Below are positions 1 through 9,026 of a stretch of DNA of 50,061 nucleotides, one piece after another. The number at the start of each line of letters is the position of its first letter. Position 1 is the first letter of the stretch. Both the position numbers and the translations under genes were made by a program. The DNA comes from Planctomycetota bacterium (GTDB lineage: Bacteria > Planctomycetota > Planctomycetia > Pirellulales > UBA1268): positions 1 to 50,061 of the forward strand of contig QWOP01000069.1 in assembly GCA_003669605.1 (NCBI GenBank), written 5' to 3'. The notes beneath the pieces are model-generated. The model made no database searches. It was not told the origin of the DNA and saw nothing but the letters and a program-made list of their open reading frames with translations.

Positions 1-47
1 AATCCTTGTGTGGGGAAAATCCTTGTGTGGGGGGAATCCTTGTTGAG
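1..47. repeat. 17-bp-period tandem repeat at window edge
   Basis: Three head-to-tail copies at positions 1, 18 and 35. The first two share AATCCTTGTGTGGGG exactly, and the third keeps AATCCTTGT and then diverges. The array starts at the first base, so it probably continues to the left of the window. It lies beyond the 3' end of the RNase R gene and has no visible coding role. Confidence 0.75.
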
Positions 48-82
48 CCGGCTGTGGATAAAGTGCCGGACCTTGCCGCACG

Positions 83-115
83 AGGCGGTCGCTTGAGGCA
101 GTCTAGCGACCGCCT
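83..115 (-). terminator. Inverted repeat downstream of rnr
   Basis: A perfect 11-bp inverted repeat (AGGCGGTCGCT / AGCGACCGCCT) with an 11-base loop lies 21 bases past the rnr stop codon. No U-tract follows on the minus strand, so it is not a canonical intrinsic terminator. It could still be a 3'-end stabilising hairpin or a Rho-assisted stop. Confidence 0.45.
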
Positions 116-135
116 GCGAGAACCCTGCCGGCGGA

Positions 136-2298
136 TCAGCGGCCGGGACGCAATCCGCGGGCGGCGGATCGGGAACTCCCTTTTCCACCGCCGGCCTTTT
201 TCCCCCCGGCAAACCGCGACTTCCTCGCATGGCTGGCTGCCTTGCCCCCCTGCGGGGTCGGTCCGGCCTGGGGCGTTGGAGCGGTCTTCGGCGCCTGCCG
301 GGCATCGCCGACGAAACGGAAGTCGAGCGAGCGACGGTCGAGATCGACCCGTTTCACCGCCACCCGCACCCGATCGCCGAGGCGAAACGACTGACCGAGG
401 CGACGGCCGGCCAACGTGTGGCTGGCACGCTCAAAGCGGTAGGAATCGGCTGGCAATGCCGTGAGCGGCAAGAGCCCCTCGGCCGGGAGTTCCAACCCCT
501 GTACGAAGAGGCCAAACGGCTCCACTCCGGTCACCACCGCGTCCATCTCGGTGCCGATCCGCGACGACAGGAAGAGCAGCAACTTGAGCTTCACAAGTTC
601 CCGTTCGGCCGACTCCGCCCGCCGTTCCAGGGTGGAGCAGTGCATCCCCAGATCGACCAGGCCGTCTGGCGGCGGGCGGCGGCCTCGGGCCACCGCGTCG
701 AGTGCCCGGTGAACGACGAGGTCGGGGTAGCGACGGATCGGCGAGGTGAAATGGCAGTAACAGTCGCTCGCCAGCGCGTAGTGCCCCTCGGGCTGGGGGC
801 CATAGACAGCACGGGCCAGGCTGCGAAGGACAGCGAAGTGCACGGCGTGCTCCTCGGGCCGGCCCCTGGTCAAGCCCAGCAACCGCTGGAGTTCGAAGCG
901 GCTCTCGAGCGTATCAACCTCGAACCCGAGCTCAGAGACGAACTCCGTCAGTTGCCGGAGTTTTCTGGGGTCTGGAGGGGCGTGGACGCGGCGGAGGAAA
1001 CCGGCCCCGACAGCGGCCAAGCGCTCGGCCACCGCCTCGTTGGCCGAAAGCATGAACTCCTCGATGATCTTATGGCTCTCGGTATTCTCAACGACGTGGG
1101 CGCCCGAGACGCGGCCATCCCGGTCCAGATCGATCTTCACCTCGGGCATCTGGAGTTCGAGGCTGCCGCGGGCCCTCCGTCGGGCGTGGAGCAGCCGGGC
1201 CAAGTCCCGCATCCGTCCCAACAGTTCCCGGACGACGGGAGTCATCTCCACAGATTGGGTGTTGGGGTCGGCGAGAAACAGGTCGACCTCCTCGTAGGTG
1301 AACCGGCGGCAACTGCGGATGGCGGACCGCTCCACTTCCGCGTGAACCGGGACCCCTTCGGAAGAGAACTCAATCCAGCAGGTGCGGGCATACCGCACGC
1401 GCCCGGGCTGCAAACTGGCGAGGTTGTTGGAGACGATCTCCGGGAGCATGGGGATCACTCGATCGGGTAGATAGACACTCGTCCCCCGGGCGAGCGCCTC
1501 CTGATCGAGCGGCGACCCCTCTGGCACGAAATGCGCCACGTCGGCGATATGCACGCCCAGGAGCCAGTGATCACGCTCGATCCGTTCCAGCGAAATCGCA
1601 TCGTCGAAGTCGCGGGCATCGACCGGATCGATGGTGATGATCGTCCGCGCCGTGAGGTCGCGCCGATCCTCCGGTACCTCCTCGGTGAACCGAGCTGCCT
1701 GCTGACGCGCCGACTCGAGAACCTCCTCCGCGAAGGGCCCCGGCAGTGCGAATTCGTGGATGATCGACATCGTGTCGACCCCCGGCTCTCCGGCCTGGCC
1801 GAGGATCTCCGCCACGACGCCCTCGCCATCATGGAAGGGGTTCGGAAAGCGGACGATCTCCACCACCACCTTGTCGTTCTCGCGGACGCTCTTGGCCCCC
1901 GGGTCTCCGACTGCCACGGGGCGGACGAATGCCCCGCCATCGACCTGCACCCAGCCGGAGCCAGACGCAGAAAAATAGCGACCCACGAAACGGGTCGTCC
2001 GCCGGATCACGACCTCGACGATCTCTCCGGAAGGGCCGGGCCGGCGGAGGTCGCGCGATTTCGAGAGCCTCACCCGAACGGTGTCGCCGTTGACCGCGTC
2101 AAGCGATGCCGCTTGGGCGATGTGGACATCGCCGCTGCGGTCACCCGCACTGGAGAGCGGTCGGACGAACCCGTAGCCCCCCGCGGCGCGGCGAAAGGTC
2201 CCGATCACTTCCCCTCGGCCAGCGATCGCCGCCGGCGCGGCAGCATCGGTGTCACTTTGCCGACGGGATGAAGCACGGTCGCTGTCGCCTGACGGCAT
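136..2298 (-). CDS. rnr: Ribonuclease R (RNB-family 3'-5' exoribonuclease)
   Basis: A 720-residue RNB-family hydrolytic exoribonuclease that degrades structured RNA processively in the cytoplasm. The order is: a low-complexity N-terminus, cold-shock/OB regions (about 30-170), the RNB catalytic domain (about 215-545) with the magnesium-binding motif IDPVDARDFDDA at residues 223-234, and a C-terminal S1 domain followed by a basic Gly/Lys/Arg tail that is common in RNase R. ATG at 2298 is preceded by GGAGG about 8 bases upstream. It starts 43 bases after the stop of the YhaM-like gene, so both probably share a transcript. RNase R rather than RNase II is favoured by the length and the basic tail. 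Confidence 0.95.
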   Translation of the reverse strand: MPSGDSDRASSRRQSDTDAAAPAAIAGRGEVIGTFRRAAGGYGFVRPLSSAGDRSGDVHIAQAASLDAVNGDTVRVRLSKSRDLRRPGPSGEIVEVVIRRTTRFVGRYFSASGSGWVQVDGGAFVRPVAVGDPGAKSVRENDKVVVEIVRFPNPFHDGEGVVAEILGQAGEPGVDTMSIIHEFALPGPFAEEVLESARQQAARFTEEVPEDRRDLTARTIITIDPVDARDFDDAISLERIERDHWLLGVHIADVAHFVPEGSPLDQEALARGTSVYLPDRVIPMLPEIVSNNLASLQPGRVRYARTCWIEFSSEGVPVHAEVERSAIRSCRRFTYEEVDLFLADPNTQSVEMTPVVRELLGRMRDLARLLHARRRARGSLELQMPEVKIDLDRDGRVSGAHVVENTESHKIIEEFMLSANEAVAERLAAVGAGFLRRVHAPPDPRKLRQLTEFVSELGFEVDTLESRFELQRLLGLTRGRPEEHAVHFAVLRSLARAVYGPQPEGHYALASDCYCHFTSPIRRYPDLVVHRALDAVARGRRPPPDGLVDLGMHCSTLERRAESAERELVKLKLLLFLSSRIGTEMDAVVTGVEPFGLFVQGLELPAEGLLPLTALPADSYRFERASHTLAGRRLGQSFRLGDRVRVAVKRVDLDRRSLDFRFVGDARQAPKTAPTPQAGPTPQGGKAASHARKSRFAGGKKAGGGKGSSRSAARGLRPGR

Positions 2299-2341
2299 GG
2301 CAATCCTCCACGCGGTCCCGTCCCCGGACGAATGGGGACAG

Positions 2342-3349
2342 TCAGCCGCGGCCCTTGAAGAACTTCCGTCCCAGCGACTGCTGGTACTGCGTCCAACCGC
2401 CGTCGATCGCCGCCTCGTTTTGCATCAACTGCAGGATTCCTGCCAGTTTGGCGTCCATGTGATCGAGGTGGTGCAGCGCCAGCGCCTCAAGCGTCATGGG
2501 CAACTTCGGGGCGCCGAACTCGTACTGTCCGTGGTGGCTTGCCACCATGTGCTTGATTCTGACCACCAACTCATCCTCGATGGGGCGACCGATGCGGGCC
2601 TCCACCTGCTCTCGTTTCTTTTCCACGATCTCGAGCCCGAGGAGCACATGACCGAGCAACTGGCCAGCATCGGTGTACGAGAAGCCCCGCTCGCTCTCCA
2701 GTTCGATCGTCTTGCCAATGTCGTGGAACAGCACTCCCACCAGCAGCAAGTCGCGGTCGATGGCGGGGTAGAGGGGGGCCACGCAATGCGCCAATCGGAG
2801 GAGATTGACGACATGCTCGAGCAATCCGCCGGCGTGAGCATGGTGGTGTTTGACCCCCGCGGGGCTGCGACAGAAGGCCGTCATCAGTTCGCCGTCGGCC
2901 AGCGTCTCGTCGCACAGTTCGCGGAGCGGACCGGGGGGAATCGTCCCCAGTAATTCTGCCAACTCGCCGCGGAGCCGGGCGACATCGGCAGCCGAGAGCA
3001 CCTGAAACTCACGCTCGTCGATGCCCCGCGGATCGACCCGACCGATCCCCTGAATGATGATCTGGAGATTGCCTGAGAAGAGTTGCGTCATCCCTTCGAC
3101 ACGGACGTAGTCGCCGTCATCAAAGGCCTCGAATTCGGCATCGGAGGCGTTCCACATCCGTCCCGTGATCGCCCCACTGCGATCGGCCAGCTCGACCTGC
3201 AGATAGAGCTGCCCGTTGCGGTTGGGGCGGAGCTGTTTGTGCGTTGCCAGAAACACCTGCTCGACCGCCGTCTGGGGGGAGAGTTCGGTGACGCAGCGGC
3301 GCGGGGAGGAGGGTCGGCCCGCTCGGCTGGGAGGATCGGCTGGCGGCAT
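2342..3349 (-). CDS. YhaM-like 3'-5' exoribonuclease (OB fold + HD domain)
   Basis: A 335-residue protein from ATG 3349. An N-terminal OB-fold nucleic-acid-binding part (about 24-110) is followed by an HD phosphohydrolase domain. The metal-binding motifs are visible: HHHAHAGGLLEHV near 168-180, FHDIGK near 208-213 and SHHGQYEFG near 271-279. This architecture matches YhaM/CbfI-type 3'-5' exoribonucleases, and the length (about 315-330 expected) fits. An upstream in-frame ATG at 3433 would add 28 Arg/Pro/Ala-rich residues that do not resemble the family, so I prefer 3349. RNase R lies directly downstream, which supports an RNA-decay role. A general HD hydrolase is the alternative. Confidence 0.85.
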   Translation of the reverse strand: MPPADPPSRAGRPSSPRRCVTELSPQTAVEQVFLATHKQLRPNRNGQLYLQVELADRSGAITGRMWNASDAEFEAFDDGDYVRVEGMTQLFSGNLQIIIQGIGRVDPRGIDEREFQVLSAADVARLRGELAELLGTIPPGPLRELCDETLADGELMTAFCRSPAGVKHHHAHAGGLLEHVVNLLRLAHCVAPLYPAIDRDLLLVGVLFHDIGKTIELESERGFSYTDAGQLLGHVLLGLEIVEKKREQVEARIGRPIEDELVVRIKHMVASHHGQYEFGAPKLPMTLEALALHHLDHMDAKLAGILQLMQNEAAIDGGWTQYQQSLGRKFFKGRG

Positions 3350-3450
3350 GCGTGAACCGGGAAGGGCGTCGTCCGGAAAGGGGGCAGCGGCACAGGCGTC
3401 CCGCGCTCGGTGAGACCGCAGTCTACCATTCATGAACTGTATCCCGCTTG

Positions 3451-3467
3451 GAAAACATCAGGTTTTC
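3451..3467. promoter_or_regulatory. Small inverted repeat in divergent intergenic region
   Basis: GAAAAC-ATCAG-GTTTTC is a 6-bp-arm inverted repeat upstream of the YhaM-like gene and about 170 bases before proS. It is AT-rich against a GC-rich background. It could be an operator or a hairpin in a leader. No firm promoter was recognised beside it. Confidence 0.25.
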
Positions 3468-3638
3468 TCCCCAGCGGCCTCCGCATGAATCCCGCCGCCG
3501 GTCCCACGCGGAGTTTGTCCACAGCCCGCCGGCCCCCGCTGCCCGCAATCGAGGCGCAAGGACTACAATCTCCCCTTCGCTGCTTTGCCCCTTCGCTCAA
3601 CGCTCCCGCCACGCTGACAGCATTTCACGGAGACCCCC

Positions 3639-5156
3639 ATGCCCGACCACGCGATCTCGCCCACCCGCGCCGAAGACTACCCCGAGTGGTATCAGCAGGT
3701 GGTGAAGGCCGCCGACTTGGCTGAACAGTCGCCCGTCCGCGGCTGCATGGTGATCAAGCCCAATGGCTACGCCGTCTGGGAGCGGATGCAGGCAATCCTC
3801 GACCGGATGTTCAAGGACACCGGCCATCAAAACGCCTATTTCCCCCTCTTCATTCCCCTCTCCTACCTGGAGAAGGAGGCGCAGCACGTCGAAGGCTTCG
3901 CCAAGGAATGCGCTGTGGTCACGCACCACCGGCTGGAACTCTCCCCCGAAGGCAAGCTTGTGCCCACCGGGAAACTCGAAGAACCGCTCATCGTCCGACC
4001 GACAAGCGAGACGATCATTGGCGCCATGTTCGCCCGTTGGATCCAATCGTGGCGTGACCTCCCGCTGCTCATTAATCAGTGGGCCAATGTCGTCCGCTGG
4101 GAGATGAGGCCGCGGCTCTTCCTCCGCACGACGGAATTCCTCTGGCAAGAGGGGCACACCGCCCACGCTACCCGCGAGGAAGCGGTGGAGGAGACGCTGC
4201 GAATGCTCGACGTCTACGCCACGTTTGCGGAGCGGGATCTCGCGATGCCGGTGATCCGTGGCCCCAAGCCGGCGGCGGAACGTTTTCCCGGTGCCGTCGA
4301 CACCTTCTCCATCGAGGCCATGATGCAGGACGGCAAGGCGCTCCAAGCCGGCACTTCGCACTTTCTGGGGCAGAATTTTGCCCGTGCACAGGAGATGAAG
4401 TTCGCCAGCCAATCGGGGACCGAGGAATACTGCTGGACAACCTCGTGGGGGGTGTCGACGAGGCTGATCGGAGCCGTGATCATGACCCATGCCGACGACG
4501 ACGGGCTCGTGCTCCCGCCGCGGATCGCCCCCACCCAGGTGGTCCTGCTGCCGATCCACCGGACCCCTGAAGAGAAGGAATCGGTGCTGGCCTGCTGCCG
4601 CTCGCTAGAGGCCGAACTGGCCGCGGCCAGGTTCGGTGGCGAGCCGATCCGTGCCCGCACCGACACCCGTGAAATCCGCGGCGGCGACAAGACTTGGCAG
4701 TACATCAAGCAGGGGGTGCCGCTGAGAGTGGAGATCGGACCGCGGGATCTCGCCGCCGGCTCCGTCAGTCTCACCCGCCGGGACCGCCCGCCCAAGGAAC
4801 GCACCAGTCTGCCGATCGCCCGATTCGCTGCCGAAGCACCGCGGCTCCTCGAGGAGATCCAGCAGGGGCTCTTCGATCGGGCCCGTGCCTTTCGCGACCG
4901 GCGGAGCGTCCGTCTGGCGAGCCTGGACGCGGTGCGGGAATTCTTCAGCAGTGGCGACGCGAGCCAGGATGGAGTGACGGCAGGGGGGGGATTTGCCCAT
5001 GTCCACGTGGCCGACGACCCAGCTGTGGCTGCGGCCCTCGACCCGCTCAAGATCACCGTCCGTTGCATCCCCATGGAAGGGCCGGACGAACCGGGGAGGT
5101 GCGTGGTCACCGGCCAAGAGGTGGCTCGGCCGAGCGTCCTGGCCAAGTCTTACTGA
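3639..5156 (+). CDS. proS: Prolyl-tRNA synthetase, eukaryote/archaeal-type
   Basis: A 505-residue class II aminoacyl-tRNA synthetase that charges tRNA-Pro. The N-terminus (YPEWYQQVVKAADLAE, RGCMVIKPNGYAVWE) and the motif-2 region (RWEMRPRLFLRTTEFLWQEG, about 150-169) are those of the eukaryote/archaeal-like ProRS. The protein lacks the roughly 180-residue editing insertion of the bacterial E. coli type. The C-terminal extension ends in SVLAKSY; a terminal Tyr is typical of this form. ATG 3639 gives the conserved start. The gene is divergent from the YhaM-like gene and precedes the DUF1573 gene by 64 bases. Confidence 0.95.
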   Translation: MPDHAISPTRAEDYPEWYQQVVKAADLAEQSPVRGCMVIKPNGYAVWERMQAILDRMFKDTGHQNAYFPLFIPLSYLEKEAQHVEGFAKECAVVTHHRLELSPEGKLVPTGKLEEPLIVRPTSETIIGAMFARWIQSWRDLPLLINQWANVVRWEMRPRLFLRTTEFLWQEGHTAHATREEAVEETLRMLDVYATFAERDLAMPVIRGPKPAAERFPGAVDTFSIEAMMQDGKALQAGTSHFLGQNFARAQEMKFASQSGTEEYCWTTSWGVSTRLIGAVIMTHADDDGLVLPPRIAPTQVVLLPIHRTPEEKESVLACCRSLEAELAAARFGGEPIRARTDTREIRGGDKTWQYIKQGVPLRVEIGPRDLAAGSVSLTRRDRPPKERTSLPIARFAAEAPRLLEEIQQGLFDRARAFRDRRSVRLASLDAVREFFSSGDASQDGVTAGGGFAHVHVADDPAVAAALDPLKITVRCIPMEGPDEPGRCVVTGQEVARPSVLAKSY

Positions 5157-5220
5157 CAGTTCCCCGATGCCGGCAGGGGCTACAATCGATGGCTGGGGAG
5201 CCAGAGTTGCTCCAGCCGAC

Positions 5221-6444
5221 ATGACGATGGAGGCCGCTCAGACGGGCGGAATTGCGATGCGGATGCCAGTCCCGAATGCTTGGCGCGTAGCCCTGTTCGC
5301 ACTCTTGGTGGGAGGCACGCTGGGGGGCGGCTCGCGGGCGCTCACGGCGGCGCTGCGGCCTTGGCGACTCGGGGAGTTTGACCCAGCCAAGCCAGGGAAC
5401 TCGGTGCCGCGGGTGGAGGCCCCCTCCACGCAGTATTCGTTCGGCACGATGGCCGAGGGAGCAGAGGAGACTCACGAGTTCATCATCGGCAACAGCGGTG
5501 AAGCCAACTTGACGATCACGCGCGGGGCGACGTCATGCAGTTGCACCGTCAGCGATTTCGAAGATTCCGCCGGTGGCGATTCCGATGGCGAGAAGGCCGT
5601 CGCTCCCGGCGCAGCGGCACGGCTGCGGCTGCGCTGGCGGGGGAAACAGGGCGGACCGTTTCGGCAGCAGGCCACCGTGTTCACCAACGACCCGCGACGC
5701 CCAGAGATTGCTTTCGTCATCGAGGGAACAGTTGTTCCGGTCTGGAAGGCAGAGCCGAAGTCGATCGTCCTCACACGGATCTCCGCCAGCGGTGGCGAGC
5801 AGGCCTCGGCGCGGATCTTCACCTACGGCAAGGAGGCCCCGAGCGTCGACTCCGTCAGCAGTCCCGACTCCGAAAACTCCCAATTTGTCTCATTTACCAC
5901 CGAGCCACTGCCTGCGGAGGAGGTGGCGAAGGAGGCGGGCGCCACGGGGGGCTTCACCCTCAACGTGGCGATTCTCCCCGGAGTGCCGATCGGCCCGCTG
6001 CGAAAGACCGTCAGCGTTGCCCTCCGAGTCCCTGAGGAGGTGACGGCGGAGGTGGTGGTCGAGGGAACGGTGACGGGTGATCTTGCCTTGGCGGGCCAGG
6101 GATGGGATTCCTCCCGTCAGGCACTGCAGTTGGGCACCGTGTCTGGCCGTGCCGGCCAGCACATCCAGTTGTTCATCACCGCCAAAGGTCCGCACCGCGA
6201 CGCGGTCCGGCCCGTAGTCCGTGAAGTGGTGCCAGCGTCGATGCTCGTGGAGGTCGGTGAGAGTAAAGCGGTCGGCACCAGTGCTGTGGTGCGGATACCG
6301 CTGACGATCACCATCCCTGCCGGCAGCCCCCCGTGCAATCACATCGGCTCAAAGCAGGCCCCGGCGGGCCGCATCATCCTCGATACAGGCCATCCCGATT
6401 CCCCCACGATGAGCATCCCGGTCTGCGTCACCATCGGCCCTTGA
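5221..6444 (+). CDS. Exported DUF1573-domain protein
   Basis: About 407 residues. An N-terminal hydrophobic segment (WRVALFALLVGGTLGGGSRA) looks like a signal peptide or membrane anchor. A DUF1573 region follows (about 60-150), with the typical FGTM-EG, F-I-N-GEANLTI and the Cys pair SCSCTV. The C-terminal half repeats beta-rich immunoglobulin-like sequence. Function is unknown; such proteins are abundant in planctomycetes and are predicted to be cell-surface or periplasmic. In-frame ATGs at 5221, 5257 and 5263 are possible starts; the later ones put the signal peptide nearer the N-terminus. It is followed after 51 bases by the nucleotidase-like cytochrome gene, also exported, so the two may be cotranscribed. 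Confidence 0.8.
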   Translation: MTMEAAQTGGIAMRMPVPNAWRVALFALLVGGTLGGGSRALTAALRPWRLGEFDPAKPGNSVPRVEAPSTQYSFGTMAEGAEETHEFIIGNSGEANLTITRGATSCSCTVSDFEDSAGGDSDGEKAVAPGAAARLRLRWRGKQGGPFRQQATVFTNDPRRPEIAFVIEGTVVPVWKAEPKSIVLTRISASGGEQASARIFTYGKEAPSVDSVSSPDSENSQFVSFTTEPLPAEEVAKEAGATGGFTLNVAILPGVPIGPLRKTVSVALRVPEEVTAEVVVEGTVTGDLALAGQGWDSSRQALQLGTVSGRAGQHIQLFITAKGPHRDAVRPVVREVVPASMLVEVGESKAVGTSAVVRIPLTITIPAGSPPCNHIGSKQAPAGRIILDTGHPDSPTMSIPVCVTIGP

Positions 6445-6495
6445 TTCGGCCGGGGACTCACGATTCGGGAATCCCCGTTCCCGGAAGCCACCGTC

Positions 6496-8136
6496 ATGCC
6501 CCAGCGTCGCTCTGTCAGCCTGCTCCCCCTCCTCCTCGCGATTCCCTTCCTCGCCGCCGTGCCAGCACGGGGTGACGATGGTGCGAGCCCCGCCACCGCC
6601 GCAACCACGGAGGGACCGCGGCCCGACCGTGGCCCGGGGGTGTCGGAAGAGACCGCCGCAATATTTCGTGGCAGAAACGGCGATCTGTTTCGCGACTGGG
6701 GGCGCCCCCGGGTGGCGCTGGTGTTCACCGGGGAACTCGACGGCTACATCGAGCCCTGCGGCTGCACTGGCAAGGAGAACCAGAAGGGTGGCCTGAGCCG
6801 GCGGCGGAACTTCTTCCAGGCCATGACATCCGCCGATTGGCCGATCGTGCCGATCGACCTAGGGGGGCAAGTCCGCCGCTTCGGTCGTCAGACAGAGATC
6901 AAATTCAATTCCATCGCCGATGGGCTCAAGACGATGAAGTACGCCGGCATTGGCTTCGGGCCACACGACCTCCGCCTTCCCACCGAGGGCATCGTGGCTG
7001 CTGTGTCCTCCGTCGGCGACCAGCCAACACCGTTCACCTCCGCCAATGTCGGACTCCTCGGGCTCGATACCGGGATCGTCCCCCGCTTCCAGATCGTCGA
7101 GGCCGGGGGCCTGCGGATCGGCATTGTCGCTGTCCTCGGCGACGAAGAGGCCAGCCAGGTCCGCAATGACCTCATCGAGGTCGCACCCGCGGCTGAGGCC
7201 ATCGTGGAACCGGCTGCTGCCCTCGCCAAGGCCGACTGCGATCACCAGGTACTCCTGTCGTGGGCCGCTCCGGAGGAGACCGCCCGCCTCGCCGCCCTCT
7301 ACCCGCAATTCGATCTCGTGGTGACTGCCGGGGGCGCCGAGGAACCGCCTGCGCAGCCGCGGAGTCTTCCGGTGCCAACCGCCACCACGGGCACTCCCCA
7401 TTCCCCGAGGTACCTTCTCGAACTGGGACACAAAGGGATGTTTGCGGTGGTGGTGGGGCTGTTCGATGACGATCTCGAACCGATGCGTTCGCAGCGGGTA
7501 CCTCTGGATGCACGCTGGGGAGAGGCAGACGACATGATTCGCCTCCTCGCCGACTATCAGGGGCAGTTGGAGACCCTGGGTCTGACTGGCCTGGGACTGG
7601 CGCCGTCGCGGCACCCCAGCGGCAGGCGGTTTGCAGGCAGCGCCGCCTGCGCCGATTGCCATGCATCATCGCATGAGGTGTGGGCCGATTCCGGGCACGC
7701 CAAGGCCCTGACGACGCTCGAAACACAGTCGCCCCGTCGCGACGGTGATCCGGAGTGCCTGTCGTGTCATGTCGTCGGCTGGGCGCCGCAGAAGTATCAG
7801 CCATTTGACGGGGGATTCATGGGGATCAAGGCCACGCCGCAACTCGCCCAACAAGGCTGCGAGAACTGTCACGGCCCAGCGGCTACCCATGCTTCGGCGG
7901 AGCGGGGCGATGTGCGGGTGCCGACTGCCGAGCGCGACCGCCTCCGGGCCGACATCCGCCTCTCGATCGACACCCCTCAAGGTCGGCAGAAGGTGATCAA
8001 CAACTGCATGGAATGCCACGATCTGGATAACAGCCCGCAGTTCGATTTCGACACCTACTGGCCGCAGGTGGAACACTCTGAGCAGCCGGGAGCGGCAGCC
8101 GCAGCCGCGGGCAAAACGCCCCCGCAGAGCCGGTGA
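6496..8136 (+). CDS. 5'-nucleotidase-like / cytochrome c554-like tetrahaem fusion protein
   Basis: 546 residues: a signal peptide (about 1-26, SLLPLLLAIPFLAAVPARG), a UshA/SoxB-like metallophosphoesterase fold (about 70-370), and a C-terminal cytochrome c554-like part. The cytochrome part has four CXXCH haem sites: CADCH 385, CLSCH 421, CENCH 455 and CMECH 504. The nucleotidase motif I reads TGELDGYIEPCGC and keeps GGLSRR, but the usual D-x-H is E-L-D. The expected DxGD reads DLGG and GNHEFD reads GPHDL, so hydrolase metal binding is doubtful. It is predicted to be periplasmic and to have a redox role. Substrate and partner are not shown by the neighbours. Confidence 0.8.
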   Translation: MPQRRSVSLLPLLLAIPFLAAVPARGDDGASPATAATTEGPRPDRGPGVSEETAAIFRGRNGDLFRDWGRPRVALVFTGELDGYIEPCGCTGKENQKGGLSRRRNFFQAMTSADWPIVPIDLGGQVRRFGRQTEIKFNSIADGLKTMKYAGIGFGPHDLRLPTEGIVAAVSSVGDQPTPFTSANVGLLGLDTGIVPRFQIVEAGGLRIGIVAVLGDEEASQVRNDLIEVAPAAEAIVEPAAALAKADCDHQVLLSWAAPEETARLAALYPQFDLVVTAGGAEEPPAQPRSLPVPTATTGTPHSPRYLLELGHKGMFAVVVGLFDDDLEPMRSQRVPLDARWGEADDMIRLLADYQGQLETLGLTGLGLAPSRHPSGRRFAGSAACADCHASSHEVWADSGHAKALTTLETQSPRRDGDPECLSCHVVGWAPQKYQPFDGGFMGIKATPQLAQQGCENCHGPAATHASAERGDVRVPTAERDRLRADIRLSIDTPQGRQKVINNCMECHDLDNSPQFDFDTYWPQVEHSEQPGAAAAAAGKTPPQSR

Positions 8137-8215
8137 CGCCAGGAAAACTGCGCTCCGCGAAGCAACCGACGGGAGGCGAGAGCCGAAGGCCATGCGAGAT
8201 GGTCCGGCACGCTCC

Positions 8216-8965
8216 TCAACCGAGTTGGGCCATCGCCTCGTCGGGGATGTTGAAGTTTGCGGACACGCTCTGGACATCGTCGTGGTCGTCGAGTCGCTCC
8301 ATCAAGGCGAGCACCTTGCGGGCTGTGTCCACGTCCTCGACGTCGACTGAATTGGTCGGAATACGGACGATTTCGTTCGATTCAACCGTCATTCCCGCCC
8401 CCTGCAACGCAGTCATCACCCCCACCATCGCAGACGGTTCGCAGATCACCTCCCAGCGGTCGCCGGCGGGCTTGACATCATCTGCGCCCGCCTCGAGAGC
8501 GACCTCCATCAGCCGATCCTCCGGGCAGGAAGCCAAGGGAAGACGAATCGCGCCCTTACGCTGGAAGAGGTAGGCCACGCAACCGGTGGCTCCCAGTTTG
8601 CCGTCACACATCTCGAAGATCTTGCGGATCTCAGGGGCAGTCCGGTTCTTGTTGTCGGTGAGGATCTCGCACAGCACCGCCACGCCCCCGGAGGCATAGC
8701 CCTCGTACATCGATTCTTCGAGGTTTCCCCCCTTGAGTTCCCCGATACCTGTTCGGATCGCCCGCTGGATGTTGTCCTTGGGCATGCTCACCGCCTTGGC
8801 GGCGTCGATCGCGTAACGGAGACGGAGGTTGGCGTCTGGGTCGGGGCCGCCATGCTTGGCAGCCACAATGATCGCCTTCGCCAACTTGCTCCACAACTTG
8901 CCACGTTTGGCGTCGATCAACGACTTCTTGCGGGAGATGTTGGCCCAATGGGAATGGCCTGCCAC
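8216..8965 (-). CDS. yebC: YebC/PmpR-family protein
   Basis: 249 residues from a GTG at 8965, chosen because the family N-terminus (M/V)AGHSHWANI begins exactly there; the in-frame extension upstream is unlike the family. Conserved blocks follow, including KLWSKLAKAI, MPKDNIQRAI, YEGYASGGVA and a C-terminal VEDVDTA. YebC proteins are cytoplasmic and were described as transcriptional regulators; more recent work assigns some members to relieving ribosome stalling. The position at the end of the nusA-infB-rbfA operon, 61 bases after the HhH gene, suits a translation-linked role. It converges with the cytochrome fusion gene. Confidence 0.93.
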   Translation of the reverse strand: MAGHSHWANISRKKSLIDAKRGKLWSKLAKAIIVAAKHGGPDPDANLRLRYAIDAAKAVSMPKDNIQRAIRTGIGELKGGNLEESMYEGYASGGVAVLCEILTDNKNRTAPEIRKIFEMCDGKLGATGCVAYLFQRKGAIRLPLASCPEDRLMEVALEAGADDVKPAGDRWEVICEPSAMVGVMTALQGAGMTVESNEIVRIPTNSVDVEDVDTARKVLALMERLDDHDDVQSVSANFNIPDEAMAQLG

Positions 8966-9026
8966 CGTGTGCTCCGATGATTGGGCGTGACGTGGGGAGG
9001 ATCCTTGGATGCTCGAAAACGGTGGG

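Noticed and set aside
1..47. CRISPR-like repeat at the left edge
   Set aside because: The units abut with no spacers, are only 17 bases and are unaccompanied by cas genes.
83..115. A strong intrinsic terminator after rnr
   Set aside because: The stem is excellent but no U-tract follows, so only a low-confidence hairpin is reported.
229..1470. Long open frame on the plus strand antisense to rnr (413 codons)
   Set aside because: It follows the codon periodicity of rnr, has Arg/Pro/Gly-biased composition and no family motif. It is a high-G+C shadow.
3597..4559. Open frame antisense to proS (320 codons)
   Set aside because: Mirror of proS codons; His/Arg/Gly-rich with no recognisable domain.
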